33,097 nt of DNA from Candidatus Corynebacterium intestinavium (GTDB lineage: Bacteria > Actinomycetota > Actinomycetes > Mycobacteriales > Mycobacteriaceae). The stretch spans positions 1-33,097 of the forward strand of contig DWUR01000030.1 in the NCBI GenBank assembly GCA_019120635.1, given 5' to 3'. This document shows, piece by piece, positions 24,187-31,483 of the stretch. The translations under genes and the position numbers were made by a program. The notes beneath the pieces were generated by a model. That model searched no databases. It was not told the DNA's origin and saw only the letters and a list, made by a program, of their open reading frames with translations. Every line of letters starts with the position of its first letter. Position 1 is the first letter of the stretch.

Positions 24187-25617
24187 TCAGGCAGCGGCAG
24201 CCTCGGCCTTGTTCTTCCGATCGATGAAGTAGTAGCGGATGGACATCGCCAGGGTGAAGACCACGCCCGCGATGAGGGCGGAGTGGAAATCCGACATCCA
24301 GAACATCGTGCCGAAGGTCAGCAGGATCATCGCGATCGCGAAGTATTGGCCCAGCGGCCACAGCGGCACCGTGAACTGTGCGTGGGAGACCTCCTCGGAG
24401 TTGAGGTGCTTGCGGTAGGCCAGGTGGCTGATGAGGATCATCAACCACACGAAGATTGTGGCGAAGGTGGCCAGCGCGGCGATGTCCTGGAACAGGCGCT
24501 CAGCGGTCGGGTTGATCAGCTGCAGCACGATGCCGATGACCAGAACGATGAGCAGCGCACTGATCGTGGAGACCGGCACGCCGTTGCGCGGGTCGATCTT
24601 GGCGAACATCTTCGGGGCGAGCTTCTGGCGAGCCATGCCGTGAATCACGCGGCCGGCGCCGTAGAGATCCGAGTTGATCGCGGAAAGTGCCGCGGAGAGC
24701 ACCACGACGTTCAGCAGGGCAGCGGCCCAGCCGATTCCCAGGGAGCTAAAGATCTGCACGAACGGGGACTGCTCGCCGGTGATCTCGCGCCACGGAATCA
24801 CCGCGACGATGACGAAGATCGCGAGCACGTAGAACAGCAGGATGCGCATCGGCACCGTGTTGATGGCCTTCGGGATCGTCTTCTCCGGGTCCTCGGCCTC
24901 GGAGGCCGTCACGCCGATGATCTCCGTGCCACCGAAGGCGAAAAGAACCAGAATGAGGGCGGACAGCACGCCAGTGAAGCCGTTCGGGAACAGCCCGCCG
25001 TCGTTCCACAGGTTCGAGATGCCGACGGTGCCGCCGGTGTCCACGTTGAACACCAGGATGGCTGCACCACCGAGGATCATGGCGACCACCGCGGTCACCT
25101 TGATCGTCGTGAACCAAAACTCCAGCTCACCGAACCAGCGGGCCGAGGCGAGGTTCGCCGCCCCCACGATGATCAGCGCCACCGCGACCCACACCCAGGA
25201 GGCCGTCTCTGGGAACCAGAACTTCATGTACAGCGCCACGGCCGTGAGGTCGGCCAGGCACACGATGATCATCTCGAAGGCATACATCCAGCCGGTGATG
25301 TACCCGGCCCATCCGCCCAGGTAGCGGCGGCAGTACTCCGCGAAGGAGCCAGCGACGGGGTGGGCCACGGACATCTCGCCCAGGGCGCGCAGCATGAAGT
25401 ACACGATCGCGCCGCCGAGCAGGTAGACGAAGATCACGCCGGGGCCCGCCGCGCCGATCGCGCCGGCGGAACCGTAGAACAGACCCGTTCCGATGGCCGA
25501 ACCCAGCGCGATGAAGTGGATGTGCCGGTGGCGAAGCGCGCGCCGCAGCTCGCCCTGGTGGCTGTCAGTCGTGGATTCGCCCGCCGTGGCGGTCTCGGGC
25601 GCTGGTTGTTGCGACAT
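24187..25617 (-). CDS. amino-acid permease, APC superfamily (AroP/ProY type)
   Basis: A 476-residue, twelve-segment AAT-family proton symporter. The first membrane segments carry FIALGSAIGTGLFYGSAGAI and LRALGEMSVAHPVAGSFAEY, and FGGTEIIGVTASEAEDPEK is the conserved mid-protein loop. It is close in type to aromatic amino acid, proline or histidine permeases. The substrate cannot be fixed without a search. Start is the ATG at 25617, with GGAGGAC seven bases upstream, unlike the first permease, which lacks a ribosome site. It is divergent from the DEAD-box helicase gene across 235 bases. Confidence 0.9.
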   Translation of the reverse strand: MSQQPAPETATAGESTTDSHQGELRRALRHRHIHFIALGSAIGTGLFYGSAGAIGAAGPGVIFVYLLGGAIVYFMLRALGEMSVAHPVAGSFAEYCRRYLGGWAGYITGWMYAFEMIIVCLADLTAVALYMKFWFPETASWVWVAVALIIVGAANLASARWFGELEFWFTTIKVTAVVAMILGGAAILVFNVDTGGTVGISNLWNDGGLFPNGFTGVLSALILVLFAFGGTEIIGVTASEAEDPEKTIPKAINTVPMRILLFYVLAIFVIVAVIPWREITGEQSPFVQIFSSLGIGWAAALLNVVVLSAALSAINSDLYGAGRVIHGMARQKLAPKMFAKIDPRNGVPVSTISALLIVLVIGIVLQLINPTAERLFQDIAALATFATIFVWLMILISHLAYRKHLNSEEVSHAQFTVPLWPLGQYFAIAMILLTFGTMFWMSDFHSALIAGVVFTLAMSIRYYFIDRKNKAEAAAA

Positions 25618-25743
25618 GGGATTGTCCTCCGGATTCCATCAAGCCGCGAAAGTCAGATCGATATCAGCCGTAGTATGCCACGTCACACCACGGGCAAAAG
25701 ATTCGGGTCGGCGCTGGATTGGTACTGGGGCTGCACGGGGTCG

Positions 25744-25758
25744 GTGCTGGGGCAGCAC
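25744..25758. repeat. short inverted repeat in permease/helicase divergent region
   Basis: GTGCTG and CAGCAC flank a GGG loop. It lies within the 235-base region between the divergent permease and helicase genes, about 80 bases before the helicase -10 box. It may be an operator, or simply a chance feature of this GC-rich, CTG-rich segment. Confidence 0.3.
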
Positions 25759-25838
25759 TGCCAGCAGCCACAATCAGTGCAGGCTGTGATCTGCCTTCCA
25801 CCGGGTGGCGAGGTATGGCTTTTGCTGCCCGCAGAGCG

Positions 25839-25844
25839 TACTGT
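25839..25844 (+). promoter_or_regulatory. -10 box for DEAD-box helicase, leaderless start
   Basis: TACTGT at 25839-25844, eight bases (CAAGTGCG), then the ATG at 25853. There is no Shine-Dalgarno sequence. TGGCTT, 17 bases upstream of the -10, is a weak -35 candidate. Confidence 0.4.
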
Positions 25845-25852
25845 CAAGTGCG

Positions 25853-28204
25853 ATGAGTGATACTGATAGCGTCTCCGGCGACGTCAACAAGCCGGTGGAT
25901 AACGATTACTCGGTAGCTCAGAACAATCTGCAGGAAGAGGCTCAGCAGGCGCCGGTCAACGACGCGCCGCTGAATATCTCTGATGTGTTGGGGGAGAACA
26001 CCGAAGATTCCGCGATGGAATCCGCCGGTGGCTCCGCTGTAGCCGAGGGCGCAGAAGATTCTGGGAAGACCGACAATCTCAACAACGAGAAGAACAAGAA
26101 CGAGAACCCAGAGGACACTGTGGCCGATCAGCAGGCGGAAACCGTAGAAAACAACAACGACAACGACATCACCCCGACCGCGTCCACCCAGGACGTCGCC
26201 GTCGCGCAGGGCGACGAGCAGGCAGACAACGCGCAGGAAGACAAGGACGACGACGGCGCCGGTTTCGGTGACCTGGGTCTGACGCCGGAGGTGCTCGACG
26301 CCGTCCGTGCCGTCGGGTTCACCTCGCCGTCCCCAATCCAGGAGCAGACCATCCCGCTGCTGATGGCAGGGGAGGACGTGGTCGGCCTCGCGCAGACGGG
26401 TACCGGTAAGACCGCCGCCTTCGCGCTGCCGATCCTGTCCCGGCTAAACCTGAAGTCCCGCAAGCCGCAGGCCCTGGTGCTGGCACCGACCCGTGAGCTG
26501 GCACTGCAGGTCGCGGAGTCCTTCGAGGACTTCGCGGAGAAGATGGGCGGGGTCAACATCCTGCCGATCTACGGCGGCCAGCCTTATGGTGCGCAGCTTT
26601 CGGGCCTGCGCCGCGGCGCGCACGTCGTCGTCGGCACCCCGGGCCGCGTGATCGACCACCTGCAGAAGGGCAGCCTGGACATCTCCGAGCTGCGCTTCAT
26701 GGTGCTCGACGAGGCCGACGAGATGCTGAACATGGGCTTCCAGGAGGACGTGGAGCGGATCCTGGAGGACACCCCGGAGGAGAAGCAGGTCGCGCTGTTC
26801 TCGGCGACGATGCCGTCCGCGATCCGCCACCTGTCCAAGCGCTACCTGAACGAGCCGCAGGAAGTGACGGTCAAGTCCACCCAGCGCACTGCGGAGAACA
26901 TCGAACAGGACTACCTGATCGTGCACCACCGCGAGAAGCTGGATGCGCTGACCCGCATCCTCGAGGTCACCGACTTCGACGCGATGATCATGTTCGTCCG
27001 CACCAAGAACGACACCGAGGAGCTCGCGGAGCGCCTGCGCGCGCGGGGCTTCGAGGCTGCTGCCATCAACGGCGATATCGCCCAGGCGCAGCGTGAACGC
27101 ACCGTGGACCAGCTCAAGGACGGCCGCCTGGACATCCTGGTTGCCACCGACGTCGCCGCTCGTGGCCTGGACGTCGAGCGCATCACGCACGTGTTCAACT
27201 ACGACATTCCGCGCGACACCGAGTCCTACGTCCACCGCATCGGCCGCACGGGGCGTGCGGGGCGTTCCGGCCGTGCCGTGCTGTTCGTGACCCCGCGTGA
27301 GCGCCGGATGCTGAAGTCCATCGAGCGCGCGACGAAGTCTCGCCTCAACGAGATCGAGCTGCCGAGCGTTGACCAGGTCAACGAGGCCCGCAAGGCGAAG
27401 TTCAACCGCGAGCTGACCAAGAACCTCGAGGATCCGCAGGTCTCCGTGTTCCGTGAGCTGGTGACCACCTATGCGGAGGAAAACGGGGTCACCCTGGAGG
27501 ACATCGCCGCGGCACTCGCGGCCGGGGCTCAGGGCGGGGAGAAGTTCCTCATGGAGGAGGCACCGCGCCGCGAGCACAAGCGCCGCAGCGACGACCGTTA
27601 TGGCGATGCCGATCGCCGTGGTGGCGGGGCGTACCGCTCCTTCAAGGAGCGCTTCAACAAGCCAGCCCCGCGGTTCACGGACCGCAATGGCAACGAGATG
27701 GAGGTCTACCGCCTCTCCGTCGGCCACCGCCAGCGCGTGCGCCCGGGCGCAATCGTGGGTGCCCTGGCCAACGAGGGTGGGCTGAATTCCCGCGACTTCG
27801 GCCGCATCAGCATCTTCTCCGAGCACTCCCTGGTGGAGCTGCCGGCGGACCTGCCGAAGCAGGTCTTCGAGGCTCTCGACCAGACCCGCGTGTCCGGTCA
27901 GTTGATCAATATCGAGCCGGATCCGGGTGCCCCGAAGGGCCGCCCGGGCTCCCACCGTGGCAACCGCCGCGACCGCGATGACCGCCGCGGTGGCTACCGC
28001 GACGACCGGGGCCGGGGCGATCGCCGGGGTGGTGGCCGCTTCGACCGCGACCGTGACCGCGGTGGGCGTGGGCGTGGCCGTGGGCACCACAACCGCTTCG
28101 AGGACTCCCGTGGGGATCGCCGGGGCGGCGGGCGCCACCGGGACGACCGCGGTTTTGAGGGCCGTGGCGGCCGCGGTGATAAGCGCCGCGGGGGACGCTA
28201 CTAG
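25853..28204 (+). CDS. deaD: DEAD-box RNA helicase (DeaD/CsdA type)
   Basis: A 783-residue ATP-dependent RNA helicase. Residues 1-135 are an acidic, Asn/Gln/Glu/Asp-rich disordered extension. The core has the Q-motif region (GFTSPSPIQEQTIP), Walker A AQTGTGKT near 181, LDEADEM near 285, FSATMPS near 317, and VATDVAARGLDV and HRIGRTGRAGR in the second RecA domain. About 617-690 is a DbpA-type RNA-binding domain (YRLSVGHRQRVRPGAIVGAL). From about 695 to the end runs an Arg/Gly/Asp tail with RGG repeats. Such proteins unwind structured RNA in ribosome assembly and cold adaptation. The frame is open to 25805, but the ATG at 25853 suits the TACTGT box and the start of the acidic extension. Confidence 0.95.
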   Translation: MSDTDSVSGDVNKPVDNDYSVAQNNLQEEAQQAPVNDAPLNISDVLGENTEDSAMESAGGSAVAEGAEDSGKTDNLNNEKNKNENPEDTVADQQAETVENNNDNDITPTASTQDVAVAQGDEQADNAQEDKDDDGAGFGDLGLTPEVLDAVRAVGFTSPSPIQEQTIPLLMAGEDVVGLAQTGTGKTAAFALPILSRLNLKSRKPQALVLAPTRELALQVAESFEDFAEKMGGVNILPIYGGQPYGAQLSGLRRGAHVVVGTPGRVIDHLQKGSLDISELRFMVLDEADEMLNMGFQEDVERILEDTPEEKQVALFSATMPSAIRHLSKRYLNEPQEVTVKSTQRTAENIEQDYLIVHHREKLDALTRILEVTDFDAMIMFVRTKNDTEELAERLRARGFEAAAINGDIAQAQRERTVDQLKDGRLDILVATDVAARGLDVERITHVFNYDIPRDTESYVHRIGRTGRAGRSGRAVLFVTPRERRMLKSIERATKSRLNEIELPSVDQVNEARKAKFNRELTKNLEDPQVSVFRELVTTYAEENGVTLEDIAAALAAGAQGGEKFLMEEAPRREHKRRSDDRYGDADRRGGGAYRSFKERFNKPAPRFTDRNGNEMEVYRLSVGHRQRVRPGAIVGALANEGGLNSRDFGRISIFSEHSLVELPADLPKQVFEALDQTRVSGQLINIEPDPGAPKGRPGSHRGNRRDRDDRRGGYRDDRGRGDRRGGGRFDRDRDRGGRGRGRGHHNRFEDSRGDRRGGGRHRDDRGFEGRGGRGDKRRGGRY

Positions 28205-28219
28205 CCGAAACCTGTAAAT

Positions 28220-28255
28220 CCGGCTGACGTGGAAACCCACGTCAGCCGGGTTTTT
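28220..28255 (+). terminator. Rho-independent terminator of DEAD-box helicase
   Basis: CCGGCTGACGTGG (28220-28232) pairs with CCACGTCAGCCGG (28237-28249) around AAAC. One G and then five T's (28251-28255) follow. It starts 16 bases after the stop codon. Confidence 0.92.
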
Positions 28256-28294
28256 GCATGGGATCAGCCGGGCCCAGTGGCTGAAGCGGGGAAT

Positions 28295-28334
28295 AAAAAT
28301 AGCCGTGGGAGCGAAAACTCGCTCCCACGGCTAT
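28295..28334 (-). terminator. Rho-independent terminator of small membrane protein gene
   Basis: A perfect 16-base stem (28299-28314 with 28319-28334, beginning ATAGCCGTGGGAGCGA) around AAAC. On the minus strand it is followed by a run of T's (28299-28295) and ATTCCCC. It lies about 43 bases past the stop at 28377. Confidence 0.85.
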
Positions 28335-28376
28335 GTGGCTTTCGCGCAGCACGTGGGCGGCTGCGGGAATCAGTGT

Positions 28377-28862
28377 CTAGACGAACATCAGGATCGCGGT
28401 GACCAGCCACAGCAGGTTGAAGATGCCGCCGAACATGGCAGCCTTGCCAGGCAGGCCCTTGGCAGCATCGCCCTGAATGGCGGCGAGCTCATCCTCGCTC
28501 GCCGGGGTGTCGGATTCGTCCAGGCCATCAACGGAGATCAGGCCGCGGCGCTGCTGCGGGATCACCGCCAGCAGCAGGACGAGCCAGGCTGCCAGAGAGG
28601 TGAGGATGGCGGCGTGGAAGGCGTAGTTCTGCATCGCGCCGTCCACGGTCATAAAGGCGACCAGACCCAGAACGGGGACCAGAAGGGAGATGTAGCCGTA
28701 GCGGCGGGTCATGCCAGCCAGGGTTGCCACGGAGCCCACCGCCTTGGCGGAGCCGGACTGCGCGGCGCGCAGGGTCGGAGCGAATGCCGAGGTAGCGACC
28801 GCGACCGGTCCGATCAGGAGGATCGCGGCGATGACGTGGAGAACAGTAATAAATTGATCCAT
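28377..28862 (-). CDS. four-helix integral membrane protein (DUF2269-like)
   Basis: A 161-residue protein with four hydrophobic segments: residues 5-24 (ITVLHVIAAILLIGPVAVAT), about 57-75, about 83-100, and 140-160 (FNLLWLVTAILMFV). A charged loop (DESDTPASEDE) precedes the last. The first segment with an early His and the RRYGYISLL motif recall DUF2269-type proteins; function is unknown. The frame is open further upstream, but that part overlaps the HNH nuclease gene and is not membrane-like, so the ATG at 28862 is chosen. There is no Shine-Dalgarno sequence. The gap to the upstream nuclease gene is 47 bases and contains a 12-base palindrome. Confidence 0.75.
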   Translation of the reverse strand: MDQFITVLHVIAAILLIGPVAVATSAFAPTLRAAQSGSAKAVGSVATLAGMTRRYGYISLLVPVLGLVAFMTVDGAMQNYAFHAAILTSLAAWLVLLLAVIPQQRRGLISVDGLDESDTPASEDELAAIQGDAAKGLPGKAAMFGGIFNLLWLVTAILMFV

Positions 28863-28886
28863 GCAAACTACTCTGTCAAAAAATTC

Positions 28887-28898
28887 GTGACTAGTCAC
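28887..28898. repeat. 12-bp palindrome GTGACTAGTCAC
   Basis: A perfect palindrome between the nuclease stop (28910) and the membrane protein start (28862). On the minus strand it is followed by GAATTTTTTGAC. It could be a dimeric operator or, as GTGA-CTAG-TCAC plus a T run, a weak terminator of the nuclease gene. Confidence 0.4.
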
Positions 28899-28909
28899 AA
28901 AACCCCCGG

Positions 28910-29575
28910 TCAGCGGGGCAGGTGGCAGGCCTCGCGGGCCACGGCAGCGTCGCCGGCGGTGATCGCCAGCCCGTAGCGTGCCGCAACCACGAGGTACCGG
29001 GCCACGTAGGGGCACCGGGCCGCCGGATTGGGAGGCAGCCAGGCTTCCAGGGTGGCGTCGGACTTCTCCCGGTTCAGGTCCGAGGCGGTGACCGCCAGGT
29101 TGTAGTGCCAGTCATTGGCGAAGCGGTGGCGCTTCTCCTGGCTCCAGGAGTGCGCTCCCAAGTCCCAGGCCGCGGCGAGTGGGACAATGTGGTCGATATC
29201 CACGCCGTGCGGGTGCACCGGTTCCGCGGAGTACTCATCGGCGGCCTCGCCGGTGGCCCGCGGGCAGGGGCTTCCGGGCTGGGTGGGGAAGTTCAGGTTC
29301 AGCACCAGCTCACGGGTTGAGCAATAACTGCCATCGGGCGCGATGCTCTGCGCCCAGCCCTGCAGGAACCGGGTGCGGTCGTAGCCCACCACCCGGATTC
29401 GCTGTGGCACGACCTCCACCCGCGCAATGGCCTGGCGGGCCAGCTCCTGGGAACGCTGATCCTCAGAGCGGCCGCTAGGGAGCCAGCCGGTCGGCGCGGG
29501 AACCGTCGTCGTGAAAAACAACAAGCCAGCCACGGCGAAGAGAAAGACCAGAGAGAAAAAGAAACGTCGCCCCAT
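28910..29575 (-). CDS. secreted HNH-type nuclease, DUF1524 (GmrSD C-terminal-like)
   Basis: A 221-residue protein with an N-terminal signal or anchor (residues 3-24, FFFSLVFLFAVAGLLFFTTT) and an extracellular nuclease domain. The catalytic block VDIDHIVPLAAAWDLGA has Asp128-His129. It is followed by RFANDWHYNLAV (Asn154, Asn159), SDLNREKSD (Asn168, Lys171) and the PPN...RCPY block at 181-190, the standard DUF1524 layout. Four cysteines (85, 104, 188, 217) could form two disulfides, in keeping with export. The likely role is degradation of external DNA or nutrient scavenging; this is inferred. The ATG at 29575 lies 73 bases downstream of putP. Confidence 0.85.
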   Translation of the reverse strand: MGRRFFFSLVFLFAVAGLLFFTTTVPAPTGWLPSGRSEDQRSQELARQAIARVEVVPQRIRVVGYDRTRFLQGWAQSIAPDGSYCSTRELVLNLNFPTQPGSPCPRATGEAADEYSAEPVHPHGVDIDHIVPLAAAWDLGAHSWSQEKRHRFANDWHYNLAVTASDLNREKSDATLEAWLPPNPAARCPYVARYLVVAARYGLAITAGDAAVAREACHLPR

Positions 29576-29615
29576 GTTGTCTTAGACAACGCGAGGCGAC
29601 GTTTGGTTCCCGAGG

Positions 29616-29635
29616 CTGCGGAAAAACTTCCGCAG
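29616..29635 (-). terminator. hairpin between putP and nuclease gene
   Basis: CTGCGGAA (29616-29623) pairs with TTCCGCAG (29628-29635) around AAAC, 13 bases past the putP stop. No T run follows on the minus strand, so termination may be partial. Confidence 0.5.
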
Positions 29636-29648
29636 GGAGGGGAGGGGG

Positions 29649-31223
29649 CTACTTAGCGGCCTCCTCCACGAACTCCTTCTCGGTGAGGCGATCGGCCTTG
29701 TTGCTCAGCTCGATGGACTTGTCGAACTCATCCAGAACCTTCGCGGAAGGTGCCTTGGTCATCAGGGTCACGCCGACCATGAAGACCACGTTGGCGAGCA
29801 CGCCCGGGATCATCTCGTAGAGGCCGAATGGCTTATCGGCGATGCCGAAGTTAGCCAGGCCGCCCCACAGGAAGCTGACGATTGCACCGGCAGCCAGGCC
29901 GGCGATCGCGCCTGGGGCGTTGAGGCGACGCCAGTACAGGGAGGCGATGATGACCGGGCCGAAGGCGGAACCGAAGCCGGCCCACGCGAACTCGACGAGG
30001 TTCAGCACGCCGGAATCGGGCTTGGCTGCGATGACCACTGCCAGCAGGGCGACGGCGATCACTGCGAAGCGCGAGAGCAGCTGCAGCAGCCGGTCGGAAG
30101 CATTCTTGTTGAACAGGCCCTTGTACATGTCCTCGACCAGTGCGGAGGAGACCACCAGCAGCTGGGAGGAAATCGTGGACATGATGGCTGCCAGCACTGC
30201 GGTGAGCACCAGACCAGCGATCAGCGGGTGGAAGAGGATCTGGCCCATGTCCAGGAAGATCGTCTCGAAGTTAATCTGGTCGACGATCTTGATGTCCGGG
30301 TTCTCGGTGAAGAACGCCGGACCGATGATTGCCACGAAGACCGTGCCGATCATGGACAGGCCCATCCAGGTCACGCCGTAGAACATGCCCTTGCGTGCGG
30401 ACCGTGGGGTACGCAGCGCCATGAAGCGCACGATGATGTGCGGTTGGCCGAAGTAGCCCAGGCCCCAGGCCAGACCGGAGATGATGGTCACGAAACCCAC
30501 GCCGTTGAACAGGGAGAACCAGTTCGGGTTCGGCTCGATACCGGACGCAGCGTAGGCGTTCTCCGTCTGGAAGCTGAAGATGGCGCTCGGGTCATCCATG
30601 TGGAGGACCGCGAAGATCGGCACGAGGATCAGGGAGATGAACATGATGCAGCCCTGCACCGCGTCCGTGTAGGACACGGCGAGGAAGCCACCGACAAAGG
30701 TGTAGATCACGGTCACGCCGGCGATCACGGCGATGCCGACGGCGTAGGAGGAGTCGAAGGTGGACTCGAAGTAGCGACCACCGGCGACCATGCCGGATGC
30801 CACGTAGAAGGTGAAGAACAGCAGAATCACGAGGCCAGCGACCACGCGGAGCACGTGGGACTTGTCCTCGAAGCGGTTCTCCAGGAAGCTCGGCACGGTG
30901 ATGGAGTTGTCCGCCACCTCGGTGTAGGCGCGCAGGCGTGGTGCGGTGAACCACCAGTTGAGTGCGCAACCGAGCAGCAGGCCGATGGCCACCCAGAGCT
31001 CGGAGAAGCCGGATACGAAGATCGCGGCAGGAAGGCCCATCAGCAGCCAGCCGGACATGTCGGAGGCGCCAGCGGAAAGGGCCGCGACGAACGGGTTAAG
31101 GTTTCTGCCGCCCAGCATGTAGTCCTCGTACTCATCGGTCTGCTTATAACCGAGGAGCCCAATGAACAACATGGCGATCAGGTAGATCACCATTGCTGTG
31201 ACGAACCATGCTTGGTCTGTCAT
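29649..31223 (-). CDS. putP: sodium/proline symporter PutP
   Basis: A 524-residue, about thirteen-segment sodium:solute symporter (SSS family), the same length I recall for C. glutamicum PutP. Typical PutP features are LSAGASDMSGWLLMGLPAAI in the second segment, ADNSITVPSFLENRF, and TISSQLLVVSSALVEDMYK, whose serines and threonine line the Na+ and proline sites. It imports proline as nutrient or osmolyte. The frame is open to 31313, but the ATG at 31223 (MTDQAWFVTAMVIY) is the expected start. AAAGAAAGAGA upstream is only a weak ribosome site. It is divergent from the SNF2 gene. Confidence 0.94.
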   Translation of the reverse strand: MTDQAWFVTAMVIYLIAMLFIGLLGYKQTDEYEDYMLGGRNLNPFVAALSAGASDMSGWLLMGLPAAIFVSGFSELWVAIGLLLGCALNWWFTAPRLRAYTEVADNSITVPSFLENRFEDKSHVLRVVAGLVILLFFTFYVASGMVAGGRYFESTFDSSYAVGIAVIAGVTVIYTFVGGFLAVSYTDAVQGCIMFISLILVPIFAVLHMDDPSAIFSFQTENAYAASGIEPNPNWFSLFNGVGFVTIISGLAWGLGYFGQPHIIVRFMALRTPRSARKGMFYGVTWMGLSMIGTVFVAIIGPAFFTENPDIKIVDQINFETIFLDMGQILFHPLIAGLVLTAVLAAIMSTISSQLLVVSSALVEDMYKGLFNKNASDRLLQLLSRFAVIAVALLAVVIAAKPDSGVLNLVEFAWAGFGSAFGPVIIASLYWRRLNAPGAIAGLAAGAIVSFLWGGLANFGIADKPFGLYEMIPGVLANVVFMVGVTLMTKAPSAKVLDEFDKSIELSNKADRLTEKEFVEEAAK

Positions 31224-31483
31224 ACAGAATGTCTCTTTCTTTGTAGGGTCGAGACTTCCTGAAAGACCACCCGGGGCCGATGAAAAGCCGGCCGAATGGT
31301 TAGTCGAAGTCAATATTTAAAACTTGAGCATGGCCATGATGCCAGAATCTCCGAACCTTTTCTGCTAAAAGCCTGAAAAAATTCCGAAAAAATGCCGTGA
31401 TACTGGGCTTTAGTGAGAGGAAAATGGGCAGTCTACGTGCGCCGATTCGGAGTGTCCGCGGGGCATGGTAGACCCTTATAACT
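31224..31483. other. AT-richer divergent promoter region, putP / SNF2 helicase
   Basis: A 260-base non-coding region, AT-rich between about 31305 and 31400. It contains a small CTTTT/AAAAG inverted repeat near 31357, and TTATAAC at 31476-31482 just before the SNF2 start. I cannot assign a confident -35/-10 pair for either gene. No ORF here is convincing. Confidence 0.5.

Noticed and set aside
23761..25860. 699-codon plus-strand frame across the oxidoreductase end and second permease
   Set aside because: It runs through a terminator hairpin and antisense to a clear permease, and it is a His/Arg/Asp/Glu-rich shadow without domain.
26444..28240. 598-codon minus-strand frame opposite deaD
   Set aside because: Antisense to the helicase and it runs through the helicase terminator; it is low-complexity Val/Ala/Thr from the RGG-coding region read backwards.
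28254..28976. 240-codon plus-strand frame downstream of deaD
   Set aside because: It begins inside the deaD terminator and overlaps the terminator and whole gene of the minus-strand membrane protein, which has clear membrane segments.
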